A stretch of DNA of 64,000 nucleotides, from positions 186,001 through 250,000 of the forward strand of contig CAZBRD010000006.1 in the NCBI GenBank assembly GCA_964494205.1, given 5' to 3'. Numbering within the stretch: the stretch's first letter is position 1; every line of letters begins with the position of its first letter. A program made the translations under genes and the position numbers. The notes beneath the pieces were generated by a model. That model searched no databases and was not told where the DNA came from. It worked only from the letters and a program-made list of their open reading frames with translations. Positions 43,481-52,060 of this stretch are shown in pieces. This DNA comes from JBBTCX01 sp964494205 (GTDB lineage: Bacteria; Planctomycetota; Phycisphaerae; UBA1845).

Positions 43481-44689
43481 ATGAAGGTGCTCGTTGCGGA
43501 CACTTTGCAGGATTCGGGCATTAGCGAGCTTCGTTCGCTGGGTTGCGAGGTTACGTACGAACCGAAACTGAAAGACGATTCGCTGCGCGAGGCTGTCGGG
43601 CGTACGGGCTGCGGCGTGCTCATCGTCCGCAGCACGAAAGTCACCGAACCCATTCTTAACGCGGGGCGCGATCTCGCATTGGTTGTTCGCGCGGGCGCGG
43701 GCGTGAACACAATCGACATTGCCGCAGCCAACAGGCGCAGCATCCTTGTCGCCAATTGCCCGGGGAAGAACTCGATCGCGGTCGCGGAGCTGACGATGGG
43801 CTTAATCCTCGCGCTCGATCGACGAATTGTGGAGAACGTCGTCGACCTGCAAAAAGGCACGTGGAACAAGACCGAGTATTCGAATGCTCGCGGGCTGAAA
43901 GATCGTGTGCTGGGTGTCGTCGGGCTGGGTCAGATCGGCGAGGCGGTCATTCAGCGGGCGCAGGCGTTTGATATGAAGGTGGCTGCGTGGAGTCGGTCGC
44001 TGACGCCGGCAAGGGCTGACGCGATGCGCGTGACACGGTGTGGCACTCCGGCTGATGTGGCTGCCGCGTGCGATATTCTGACAATCCACCTCGCGGCCGC
44101 GAAGGACACGAAGAACATCATCAACGCGGAAGTTCTCAATCGACTCAAGCCCGGTTCATACGTCATCAACACCGCGCGAGCGGATGTCATGGATTACAAG
44201 GCGCTGGCGATCGCAGTGAAAGAGAAGGGACTGCGCGTCGGGCTGGACGTGTTCCCCGATGAGCCGGCTGGCGGCACGGGCGAGTTTGCGGATGCGATCG
44301 TCAAAGCAGGCGGTGTCATCTACGGCACGCACCATATCGGCGCGTCCACCGATCAAGCGCAGGATGCGATTGCAGCTGAGGCCGTGCGAATTGTAAAGGT
44401 CTTCATGCAGACCGGCCGCGTTGAGAACTGCGTCAACATCCGTAGCCACTCCCCCGCTCGCTACGTTCTCGTTGTCCGACATCGCAATCGGCCCGGCGTC
44501 CTCGCACACACGCTCAACGTCGTCAGCCAAGCGAAAGTGAACGTCGAGGAAATGGAAAACGTCATCTGCGAAGGCGCGGAGAACGCGTGCGCGTTCATCA
44601 AGCTGGATGCACCCATCAGCGACGCATTGCTCGGGCAGATTCAAATGGGCAATGAGCACGTAATCGGCGTTTCGTTGGGGAAGATGTGA
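43481..44689 (+). CDS. serA: D-3-phosphoglycerate dehydrogenase
   Basis: First enzyme of serine synthesis, oxidising 3-phosphoglycerate with NAD. The 402-residue protein has the D-2-hydroxyacid dehydrogenase fold. NAD-binding GVVGLGQIGEAV, the catalytic Arg region VINTARADVMD, a Glu/His dyad in the segments VFPDEPAGG and GTHHIGAS, and a C-terminal ACT domain (YVLVVRHRNRPGVLAHTLNVV) which may sense serine. It is the short form lacking the extra intervening domain. Start ATG 43481 after GGAGG; the open frame upstream to 43430 is ignored. Substrate specificity within the family cannot be read with certainty. Confidence 0.85.
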   Translation: MKVLVADTLQDSGISELRSLGCEVTYEPKLKDDSLREAVGRTGCGVLIVRSTKVTEPILNAGRDLALVVRAGAGVNTIDIAAANRRSILVANCPGKNSIAVAELTMGLILALDRRIVENVVDLQKGTWNKTEYSNARGLKDRVLGVVGLGQIGEAVIQRAQAFDMKVAAWSRSLTPARADAMRVTRCGTPADVAAACDILTIHLAAAKDTKNIINAEVLNRLKPGSYVINTARADVMDYKALAIAVKEKGLRVGLDVFPDEPAGGTGEFADAIVKAGGVIYGTHHIGASTDQAQDAIAAEAVRIVKVFMQTGRVENCVNIRSHSPARYVLVVRHRNRPGVLAHTLNVVSQAKVNVEEMENVICEGAENACAFIKLDAPISDALLGQIQMGNEHVIGVSLGKM

Positions 44690-44736
44690 TGACCGCGCAA
44701 GGGCGCTCACTCATGGCGAACGACCACAATTGTCGC

Positions 44737-45642
44737 TTACTCCTCTGAGTCATCAGCCAAGATGGTGGTTTCGTCCACTTCATACCGCTCGCACAATTCC
44801 TTCGCAATCACTTGGACCTCGTGATTCGGATGGCTAAGCCCCTCGATGAGTGCTTTTGCCCAAGGCAATTGGCTGCCTTTGCGGTTCTTCCAATCCCAGC
44901 GTTCCCTTAATAACTGGACATCGCCCATTCTCAATTTCGAATCTGGCAGCACCAAGGCAAACGGCGAGATTTTTTCTATGTCGTCCCAGCGTTTGAAATT
45001 GCCGTTTGCAAACTCGAAGGAAAAATAGCACTGGTTGTCGACACGCAATCCAAGGAGCATCTTTCTGTCCGGCGTCGGTACGAGGCAACCATAATCATAC
45101 GCACGTTGATCGGTGGTTCTTATCATCGTGGCGTAGCTCCTTGGACTATCCCCATTCGTCGAACCAAATATCCTGTAGTCTTGATAGAGCAATCCTCCCG
45201 GCTCCTTGATGCCCAGTGCCATGGTCTGGCCTTGCCAGAAGCTGCTGTCGAGAAAAATGAACTGCTGGCCCGTTGCGTCTGTGTATGTTCCGTGACTTGT
45301 CCATGGCGCCAAACTCGACATCAGCCGAAACAAACAGCAATAGGGGAACGCAAGCAGCACGAGACACAAGCCAATCCAACGCAGCCACCGAACTTGCGGA
45401 AATACACCCTTGACTGACATGACGAGCACGGCGACGGTCGCGGCTAATGGAACCAGCCAGAAGCACGCAGAAACGGGTCCTTTCATTTGCGAAACATGAA
45501 ACCCAATCTGATCTTCCCATTCACGCAAGGTGGGGGGCACCTGCGTCATGGCCAAGAGCATCAGCGCATAGACAACAAGGGTCACATACCAAACGCGGTG
45601 GCCAAAAGACCACAGATCCGTTCGTAGATTTGGCGGTTTCAT
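44737..45642 (-). CDS. Membrane protein of unknown function
   Basis: A 301-residue protein with three hydrophobic segments in the first ~110 residues (YVTLVVYALMLLAMT, ACFWLVPLAATVAVLVMSV, GLCLVLLAFPYCCLF). A hydrophilic region of about 190 residues follows, rich in aromatic and charged residues, and the C-terminus is acidic (DDSEE). I do not recognise the family. Its 3' end lies 47 nt from the convergent serA stop. Confidence 0.65.
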   Translation of the reverse strand: MKPPNLRTDLWSFGHRVWYVTLVVYALMLLAMTQVPPTLREWEDQIGFHVSQMKGPVSACFWLVPLAATVAVLVMSVKGVFPQVRWLRWIGLCLVLLAFPYCCLFRLMSSLAPWTSHGTYTDATGQQFIFLDSSFWQGQTMALGIKEPGGLLYQDYRIFGSTNGDSPRSYATMIRTTDQRAYDYGCLVPTPDRKMLLGLRVDNQCYFSFEFANGNFKRWDDIEKISPFALVLPDSKLRMGDVQLLRERWDWKNRKGSQLPWAKALIEGLSHPNHEVQVIAKELCERYEVDETTILADDSEE

Positions 45643-45869
45643 TCTCAGCCCAGACCCTGCGTTACTATCGTGTTACGAAAACTCGAATGAGAATCGCTTA
45701 CCTACATTCTACATTCAATCGTGCCATCTGGTTCATTATTCGCTTCGTTCACCATCGAATTCTAACCAGCGATTGCCGGTTAACTTCGAGCTTGCATCGC
45801 TTGGGAAAGTTGAGACCGCCCAGCGATTGGTCTATCTTGAGCGACGTTGATTTAGAAAGGCATAGGTAC

Positions 45870-46649
45870 ATGAGTTATCAATCGACGTGTCTTTGTCGCA
45901 TCGCTATTCGCATTGTCATTTTGTCCATACCGGTATTGTTCGTCGCTGGTTGCAAGTCGAGCGGTAACGCCCGCAATAACGCGCACGCCGGAGCCAATCC
46001 CAACGTCAACGCCGAATACAAGAACGCGGACGTGAACAAATGGACCGACCGCTTCGAGTCGGAGAGTCGCGAGGTCTTTCGTGAGCGGCAGAAAATCGTC
46101 GATTCGCTGAATATCCATGTCGGGCAGAGCGTGGCCGACATCGGCGCCGGGACTGGTGTGTTTACGGAATTGCTATCGGAGAGAGTGGGCACGGTCGGAC
46201 ATGTCTATGCGGTGGACGTGGTGCCGGAGTTCATTAGCCACATCAAGAACTTGGCGGCTGAACGTAAGCTGAAAAACGTGCGTGCGGTGCTCTCGTCTCC
46301 AATCTCGATCAAGCTGCCGGCCGATTCCATCGACCACGCGTTCGTCTGCGACACCTATCATCACCTTGAGACCCCGCGAAACATGCTCGCGTCGATCTAC
46401 CGCGCCCTGCGACCCGGCGGGAAGCTGGTCATTGTGGATTTCGAGCGCATCCCCGGAGTGAGTCGAGAGTGGATTCTCGAACATGTTCGCTGCGGGCGAG
46501 ATCAAGTCATCAAGGAGGTGACGGCCGCGGGGTTTGAGCTCGATCCGACCGATCCGGATGTGCCGTATCTCGATGAGAACTACATCCTGCGATTCTGCAA
46601 GCCGATTGAAGGTGGATTCCTACCACCAAAACACAAAGGCACCAAGTAA
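45870..46649 (+). CDS. SAM-dependent methyltransferase with a lipoprotein signal
   Basis: A 259-residue class I methyltransferase (Methyltransferase_11-like). It has VADIGAGTGVFTELLSERVG (SAM loop), VYAVDVVPEFI, the CDTYHHLE segment and LRPGGKLVIVDFE. Preceding it is a lipoprotein signal peptide with lipobox LFVAGC near residues 20-25, so the mature enzyme should be membrane-tethered outside the cytoplasm, an odd place for SAM chemistry. AAAGG lies upstream of the ATG at 45870. The final residues GFLPPKHKGTK are encoded by a dispersed repeat, showing that its 3' end has been remade. The target is unknown. Confidence 0.8.
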   Translation: MSYQSTCLCRIAIRIVILSIPVLFVAGCKSSGNARNNAHAGANPNVNAEYKNADVNKWTDRFESESREVFRERQKIVDSLNIHVGQSVADIGAGTGVFTELLSERVGTVGHVYAVDVVPEFISHIKNLAAERKLKNVRAVLSSPISIKLPADSIDHAFVCDTYHHLETPRNMLASIYRALRPGGKLVIVDFERIPGVSREWILEHVRCGRDQVIKEVTAAGFELDPTDPDVPYLDENYILRFCKPIEGGFLPPKHKGTK

Positions 46650-46747
46650 GTAACGATAAAGTTCCGGCAATCTCTACAAACGTCTGACGGCTAATCCACG
46701 ACAGCATTTATTTCATTCTTTGTGCCTTGGTGCCTTTGTGGTTCATT
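46621..46747. repeat. Inverted pair of AAAGGCACCAAG repeats at convergent gene ends
   Basis: CACAAAGGCACCAAG (46632-46647) and its exact complement CTTGGTGCCTTTGTG (46726-46740) flank the 41-bp gap between two convergent genes. They supply the last codons of both genes and could fold into a 15-bp stem. Confidence 0.8.
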
Positions 46748-47590
46748 ATTCTTTGGCGGGCGTTCCATCAGGAAGCCGATCCGCTCCACATCGGAAGCCT
46801 TGACGATTTTGGCAAGTATTCGTTTCGCTTCGCGCAGGTCTGTGCGGCGCGAGAGGTGTGTGAGCATCACCTGCGCCTCGGGCACAGCATCCAGCAATGT
46901 TGGCAGATCGTGGACATGAATATGGCGGCCGGCGCGGGCGCGCGTGATGTGATCGCGATCGAAGAACGTGCACTCGACGATGATTCGCTGACTCCTGCGC
47001 ACGAAATCCAGATCGAGGAAGCGGCCAAGGGCTGTGTCACCGGTGTAGGTAACGAGTGACACTTCCTGTCGCTCGGTAATATCAATCCCCTGCTGCTTCA
47101 GCTTCACGATCTCCGGGCCGGTCTTGCCCGCGAATTCTGCCTTCAGTTTGTTTCGCTCCTCCACCAGCGTGAAGCCCATCGCGTCGGCCGCGTGGTTGAC
47201 GTCGAACGCGCGAATGAGCAGCCCGCGGCGGATCGGCACTTCTTCGAGGTGCTGCACGCCGCAAACTTGCCCCGGCGAATGGTGCTTTTCGATATCCGAC
47301 CAGGCATCCATAAGTCGTTGGATCGGCTGGGCAAGTGCGCGATGCACGATCACGCGGCCGGGTGCGTTGCCGATGAACGCGCGCTGAGAAAAGTAATAGG
47401 CGATGCCGGCGGCGTGATCCATGTGGCCATGCGAGAGGCAGACGTTGTCGATGCTGAGGATTTCGCGCGGTGCCCGACCGACGTCGAAGCAGACGTTGTA
47501 TTCGGGTACGCCGATGACCGACTCCTCACCCGCGAGCGAAAAGCCGACCAGCTCCATCCCGTCGAGTTTCTTGGTGATCAGTCTGCTCAT
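46691..47590 (-). CDS. Metallo-beta-lactamase-fold hydrolase, RNase Z-like
   Basis: A 299-residue MBL-fold protein with the zinc motif SHGHMDHAAG (HxHxDH), LVTYTGDTALG and a later IIVECTFFDRDH and VMLTHLSRRTDL. The general layout resembles RNase Z/ElaC, which trims tRNA 3' ends, but other MBL nucleases share it. No signal peptide. The C-terminal residues PQRHQGTKNEINAVVD come from a dispersed repeat rather than family sequence. Divergent from nrdR. Confidence 0.8.
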   Translation of the reverse strand: MSRLITKKLDGMELVGFSLAGEESVIGVPEYNVCFDVGRAPREILSIDNVCLSHGHMDHAAGIAYYFSQRAFIGNAPGRVIVHRALAQPIQRLMDAWSDIEKHHSPGQVCGVQHLEEVPIRRGLLIRAFDVNHAADAMGFTLVEERNKLKAEFAGKTGPEIVKLKQQGIDITERQEVSLVTYTGDTALGRFLDLDFVRRSQRIIVECTFFDRDHITRARAGRHIHVHDLPTLLDAVPEAQVMLTHLSRRTDLREAKRILAKIVKASDVERIGFLMERPPKNNEPQRHQGTKNEINAVVD

Positions 47591-47680
47591 GTGGCTGCGT
47601 CTGGTCTGGAGGGACGAAATCCGCCGGAGGATTCAAGCGTGCCCGTGCAGAATTAGTACTCTGAAATAATCTTACCCCAA

Positions 47681-47709
47681 TTGACACCGTGCATCCAGAC
47701 CAATTAACC
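47681..47709 (+). promoter_or_regulatory. Possible promoter upstream of nrdR
   Basis: TTGACA (47681-47686), a perfect -35, is followed after 17 nt by TTAACC (47704-47709), a poor -10. It lies about 85 nt before the nrdR ATG. Confidence 0.3.
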
Positions 47710-47795
47710 TCGTGGAATCAGCGGATTCGGCACACGAGGTTTTCTCGGGTCGCCTCGTTTCGAACTCGAATCGTCACTCATCCGGACCAATCGCC

Positions 47796-48293
47796 ATGCT
47801 CTGCCCCGCATGTAAGGACAACGACAACAGCGTCATCGATTCACGATTGAGTGAAGGCGGGCTGGCAATTCGTCGACGGCGCTTGTGTCGCATTTGCGGT
47901 CGACGCTTCACGACCAAGGAGCGCGTAGAGGAAGAATTGCGCGTCACCGTGATCAAGGCAGGCGGACAGCGCGTGCCATATAGCCGAGACAACATCGTGC
48001 GCGGGCTGGAAAAAGCTTGCTACAAACTCAACGTGACCGATGAACAAATCTCGGAGCTCGTGGACAAGATTGAAGAGGAGCTCTTCAATCACCACGACCG
48101 CGAAGTGAAGACCGATCAGATCGGCCATTATGTGGGCGAACATCTGCGCAAGCTGAACCCAGTGGCCTACGTGCGATTCATGAGCGTGCATCGTAAGTTT
48201 GAAACCGTGGACGAGTTCATCGAAGAGATTTCCGAAGTTCGCGCGCGAGCGGCCGTTGAGATTCCGGATCAGCAATCATTGTTTGAAGGATGA
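47796..48293 (+). CDS. nrdR: Ribonucleotide-reductase regulator NrdR
   Basis: NrdR is a zinc-ATP-cone repressor of ribonucleotide reductase genes. The 165-residue length is typical. The zinc ribbon uses CPAC (near residue 3) and CRICGRRF (near residue 31), and the ATP cone follows (VIKAGGQRVPYSRDNIVRGL and later VAYVRFMSVHRKF). Start at the ATG at 47796, set by family alignment; the upstream open frame to 47712 is non-family. No strong ribosome-binding site. No nrd genes are in the window. Confidence 0.95.
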   Translation: MLCPACKDNDNSVIDSRLSEGGLAIRRRRLCRICGRRFTTKERVEEELRVTVIKAGGQRVPYSRDNIVRGLEKACYKLNVTDEQISELVDKIEEELFNHHDREVKTDQIGHYVGEHLRKLNPVAYVRFMSVHRKFETVDEFIEEISEVRARAAVEIPDQQSLFEG

Positions 48294-48299
48294 AAAACT

Positions 48300-48340
48300 G
48301 GTTACGGATTACGAGTTACAAATTACGAATTACAAAATCG
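48300..48340. repeat. ATTACGA low-complexity repeat
   Basis: Short units GGATTACGAG, AAATTACGAA and TTACAAA in tandem just after nrdR. It looks like a degenerated dispersed repeat. Confidence 0.5.
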
Positions 48341-48462
48341 CCGGTGAACCATCACTCAATACAGATGGTCGAATTGAAGACGAGGCAATTGCAATTCCGA
48401 CCGACCTATTCGTATCTTATCCATTCACCATGATATTCTAACAACTGGCACATTGAAAACTA

Positions 48463-48963
48463 ATGAATGACCGAACTTCGATTGTCTTCGCGAAATTGAA
48501 GCAGCAACTGGGCGAGCGCGGCATTGCGTTCGCCGAGATACATCATGCGCCGGTTTACACCAGCGCTGAGGCTGCCGCTGTGCGGGGAACTTCACTGCAT
48601 AGCGGCGCAAAGGCTTTGGTTGTTAAGGCCGGAGACGCATTCCATATGATTGTGATGCCGGCTGACCTTTCGCTCGACAGTAAGGCTTTACGCAATGAGT
48701 TGGGTTCGAAGCAAATTCGATTCGCAAACGCGGATGAAGTGTTATTGATGACGGGTCTAAAGCCTGGCTCTATTCCCCCATTTGGATCACTTTTCAACCT
48801 TCCCACCATCTGCGATGATCGACTTGCCGACAATGAATCAATCAATTTCAATGCCGGCAGTCACACGGACTCCATTCAAATGACCTATGCAGCCTATATG
48901 CAGTTTGAGTCGCCAAGAATCGAGCGCGTGGCTAAGGAAGCAAGCACCAAAGAAGCAGAATGA
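48463..48963 (+). CDS. YbaK/ProX-type aminoacyl-tRNA deacylase
   Basis: A 166-residue protein of the YbaK/EbsC family, which hydrolyses mischarged tRNAs such as Ala- or Cys-tRNA(Pro). Visible family features are VYTSAEAAAVRGTSLHSGAKALVVKAG, with the conserved Lys pair, LKPGSIPPFGSLF and NFNAGSHTDSIQM. The start is ATG 48463 without a strong ribosome-binding site. Downstream DNA (48964-49160) holds repeats and a terminator for the opposite strand. Confidence 0.85.
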   Translation: MNDRTSIVFAKLKQQLGERGIAFAEIHHAPVYTSAEAAAVRGTSLHSGAKALVVKAGDAFHMIVMPADLSLDSKALRNELGSKQIRFANADEVLLMTGLKPGSIPPFGSLFNLPTICDDRLADNESINFNAGSHTDSIQMTYAAYMQFESPRIERVAKEASTKEAE

Positions 48964-49017
48964 ATCGTTACCGAGATCACGTCGGCATCGCATAAATGTA
49001 GTGCAGACCCTGCAAAT

Positions 49018-49080
49018 GTAGGGCGGGTTTTACCCGCCATTGAAGTTTGAAGAAAAAGAGGCGGGTGGAACCCGCCCTAC
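49018..49080. repeat. Inverted pair of GGCGGGT palindromic repeats
   Basis: GTAGGGCGGGTTTTACCCGCC (49018-49038) and GGCGGGTGGAACCCGCCCTAC (49060-49080) are inverted copies with two mismatches, separated by 21 nt, giving a potential 21-bp cruciform. Same family as 2872-2892. Confidence 0.75.
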
Positions 49081-49121
49081 GAAAGAAAAATCCCTGTTTC
49101 CTTCGCGGAAAGGAAACAGGG
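49081..49121 (-). terminator. Intrinsic terminator of the PQQ-propeller gene
   Basis: A 12-bp perfect stem CCCTGTTTCCTT/AAGGAAACAGGG (49092-49121) followed on the minus strand by ATTTTTCTTTC. It lies 41 nt after the stop at 49162. Confidence 0.85.
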
Positions 49122-49161
49122 AGTCTCAATTGACAAATGCTATTGTGTATTTGTTAAGTTC

Positions 49162-50409
49162 TCATCCCAAATCAAACGCCGCGATGTCCTTCTTGTCGCG
49201 GAAGTACAGCGTCTTTCCGACGAGCGTCGGGACCGTCCAGCAAACCGATTCTGAAATGTCCACCTTCGAGTGAATGGTCAGACCTTTGGGATTCGCGGTT
49301 GCGAGAGCGAGTTGGCCATCCTCATCAAGAATGATCAGCTTACCATCTGCCAGCAGACAATTTGCCTTCCCGAAGCCACGTTCGCGCCAGAGCAGATCGC
49401 CGGTCTTTCCATTTACCCCAACCATGAATTGCGGCGCTCGCGGACTCATGGAGCCATATACGATGTCGCCGTCATGCACTGTATTTACGTGGTAGAATTG
49501 CACCTTTCGCTGCGACCACGCCTCTGCAACTTCATACTTGTCGCCCTTCTTGGCGATTTTGAGTCCCTTCGAGCCGGCATCATTGGCTGAGATGAACAAG
49601 ATGTCGCCGATCATCACCGGCAGCGAGACGTTCTGCTTCCACTGATTCTCGTGTGGATGGCTCCATAGAAGCTTGCCATCGTTCGGATTCGCTCCGACAA
49701 CTTCGGTAGCCATAAAAGTGACAAGGTGATCTTCGCCGTTGATTTTCAGGATTTGCGGCGTTGAGTAACTGTTCTCGAAGCTCATGCCCTTCCAGGCGAG
49801 CGCGCCGTCGCTTTGCTTGAGGGCAACGATCGACGCATCCTTTCCGCCGACCAGCGCGATGACCATGTCTTTGTAGGCCAGCGGGCTGGACGAGTATCCG
49901 TGCGGCAGCACGTTGCCTTCGTATTCAGTCCACAGATCGTGCTTCCAATTCACTTTACCGGTGTTCTTGTCGACGCAGTGCATGACACCAGAAACGCCAA
50001 TGCCGAAAAGTTTGTCGCCAATGATCAACGGCGTGGCGCGCGGACCATCACCGAATTCCATGGCGTGGTTGGGGCGAGCGTCGCTGTCGTACGCATATTC
50101 CCATTTTGTTTCACCCGTTTTCGCATCGAGGCAGATGAAACGCTCCTTCTTGTCGGCGCGATACATCGTGTACAGCTTGCCGTCGTCGACGAGCACCGCC
50201 GAGTAACCGTCGCCGAGCGATCGGCTCCACAGCTTCTTCGGCCCCTCGCTGGACCATTCCTTGGCCAGCCCGCTGGTCTCGACCGAGAAGTCGCACTTGG
50301 GTCCGCCCCACTGCGTCCATTGTGCATTAACGGTTGAAATGCCCTCAGCGGCTACGATCCCCACCACGACACCTAGAATCACTTTGCGATCAAGGAAAGT
50401 CTCAATCAT
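49162..50409 (-). CDS. Exported PQQ-like beta-propeller
   Basis: A 415-residue secreted propeller of the BamB/PQQ-like type. Signal peptide (about 1-28, ending STVNA), then blades such as LYTMYRADKKERFICLDAKTGETKWEY, MHCVDKNTGKVNWKHD, WKGMSFENSYSTPQILKI, GANPNDGKLLWSH and VGVNGKTGDLLWRERG. The opening AQWTQWGGPKCDF resembles the start of planctomycete PQQ-repeat proteins. No catalytic domain is seen, so it is likely a binding or scaffolding protein. The start is the ATG at 50409, 7 nt after GGGAG; TTG and GTG codons at 50415 and 50412 are alternatives. Ends in an intrinsic terminator. Confidence 0.85.
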   Translation of the reverse strand: MIETFLDRKVILGVVVGIVAAEGISTVNAQWTQWGGPKCDFSVETSGLAKEWSSEGPKKLWSRSLGDGYSAVLVDDGKLYTMYRADKKERFICLDAKTGETKWEYAYDSDARPNHAMEFGDGPRATPLIIGDKLFGIGVSGVMHCVDKNTGKVNWKHDLWTEYEGNVLPHGYSSSPLAYKDMVIALVGGKDASIVALKQSDGALAWKGMSFENSYSTPQILKINGEDHLVTFMATEVVGANPNDGKLLWSHPHENQWKQNVSLPVMIGDILFISANDAGSKGLKIAKKGDKYEVAEAWSQRKVQFYHVNTVHDGDIVYGSMSPRAPQFMVGVNGKTGDLLWRERGFGKANCLLADGKLIILDEDGQLALATANPKGLTIHSKVDISESVCWTVPTLVGKTLYFRDKKDIAAFDLG

Positions 50410-50493
50410 CACCAATCTCCCGAATCCTGCGCCTGTTTGCCTACTAGTACTGGAAAATTCCTCTTGCTGTCTTCTAAACGAAGGTGCTCCTAT

Positions 50494-51855
50494 TTATGCA
50501 CCCTTAGATTGCTCTGCCATCCACTTCGTCAACGTTTCGATGATCGTCGGTTGGAACGGACTGTTGCCCGCCAGGAAAGCTTCTTCCTGATCCTCGGCCT
50601 TGCCCAACTGATGATCGGTTTTCGGCAGAGCGATGAACTTACCCTTGCCGGGAGCGGCCTTATTGACCATCTCGGCGATCATCTCGCTGTCTTTGCGGTT
50701 GGCCACGAAATCAGCCTCACCCCAGATCGCAAGCACCGGCACTTTCACATCGGCCCATGTGGCTGTCGGTTTCGCCTTGGCTGACTCGCGCGCGTAATTG
50801 GTTGACATGCCCAGCACCGAGCCGCCTTCGAGTGAATCGCCGAGCACTTCGCGAAGCTGCGGATTCTCCTTCAAGATGTCCGCCGGGCTCTGATTCTTAT
50901 CAACAAACTTTTCGACGAAACCCTTCCACAATTCCGTTCGTGTCTTGATCTGATCGTCGGAGATCAACTCCAGCTTCCACTGGCGCTCGAGCGTATCCGT
51001 CACTGATTCGGGCCAGGGACGCGTGATGGCTGCATACGTGATGACGCCGCGCACCGGCACATCCTTCACCGCCGCCGGAATAGCCGTCGAACCCATCGAG
51101 TGACTGAAAACAAAGACGTTCTTCGTATCGATGAAATCGTACGAACCCAATTGCTTGAGCACCGATTGAATAGCCGCGGACTCGATCGCCGGCGTCAAAT
51201 CGTCAAACTTGCCTTCACTATCGCCAACACCGGGGCGATCAATGCGAACGGTTACATAACCCGCCTTACTGAGTTCGCTGATCAAAGACTTGTACGGATG
51301 CGGACCGGGAAAAGAAAATTCCGACTGTTGGCGACTTGGCCCCATGACCATAACCACGGCTGGCCGCTTGCCCTCACCCGTCTTCGGCTTGGTGACGAGC
51401 ACGCGAAGAAGTTTCCCTGGCTCTCCGGCTGTCCCGTACGTGAGTTCACAGTCATCCCACGTCTCACCCGGTCGCGGCTTCAGAACGAGATCGACCTTGA
51501 TTTCTTTTCCCTCGCGAAGGACGGTGAGGGGAACGGTGTCACCCGCGCCGTAGTTACGCATCACGTCAAAGAGCGCCGGTCGATTGGCAATCGCGTTGTC
51601 GCCAATCTTCTTGATGATGTCATCAGCCTTCATTCCGGCTGCCGCAGCCGCCCCGTCAGGAACGACGCCGCTCACGTATGCGCCCGATGCATCTTCGAGC
51701 TTCAATTTTGTCTTGACTTCATCGTTCACGTCGCCGAGCTGCACGCCCATCATGCCGCGGCGCTTCAACTCAGGCTTCGATGCATGCACCGCGCCAGCCA
51801 GCGGCAGCATTAACGCAAACCCAAGAACCAACATTCGACGATTGACTAACGACAT
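50494..51855 (-). CDS. Secreted alpha/beta hydrolase with PDZ domain
   Basis: A 453-residue exported enzyme. Signal peptide (about 1-27, ending AVHAS), then a PDZ domain (residues 33-125: GVQLGDVNDEV, VVPDGAAAAAGMKADDIIKKIGD) and an alpha/beta hydrolase (130-453). The nucleophile elbow is VFSHSMGS, the acid is in LAIWGEADFV and the histidine in LPKTDHQLG. Probably an esterase or peptidase of unknown substrate. The PDZ domain suggests it is placed near unfolded or C-terminal peptide targets. Start at 51855 because GAGG lies 8 nt upstream; an earlier ATG at 51873 has none. Confidence 0.85.
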   Translation of the reverse strand: MSLVNRRMLVLGFALMLPLAGAVHASKPELKRRGMMGVQLGDVNDEVKTKLKLEDASGAYVSGVVPDGAAAAAGMKADDIIKKIGDNAIANRPALFDVMRNYGAGDTVPLTVLREGKEIKVDLVLKPRPGETWDDCELTYGTAGEPGKLLRVLVTKPKTGEGKRPAVVMVMGPSRQQSEFSFPGPHPYKSLISELSKAGYVTVRIDRPGVGDSEGKFDDLTPAIESAAIQSVLKQLGSYDFIDTKNVFVFSHSMGSTAIPAAVKDVPVRGVITYAAITRPWPESVTDTLERQWKLELISDDQIKTRTELWKGFVEKFVDKNQSPADILKENPQLREVLGDSLEGGSVLGMSTNYARESAKAKPTATWADVKVPVLAIWGEADFVANRKDSEMIAEMVNKAAPGKGKFIALPKTDHQLGKAEDQEEAFLAGNSPFQPTIIETLTKWMAEQSKGA

Positions 51856-52060
51856 GCTCGACCTCGCTTTCATGGAACTGAATCAATCCGCCTTTGTAAT
51901 CGGTATGTTGTATCACGTTCAGGCAGACAGGCACAATCGGAAGTGATGACAGAGGTGTGAAAAGTTGTGGCGGGAGTGTCGGATTTTGCAAGCTGTGCGT
52001 GTGAATCAGCGACAAAGTCGCTTACAAAGAGTGAAGCCCTGTCGATCGGGTCTCCCTCAA

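Noticed and set aside
49018..49080. CRISPR-like array suggested by repeated GGCGGGT elements
   Set aside because: Only two inverted copies, with no regular spacers and no cas genes.
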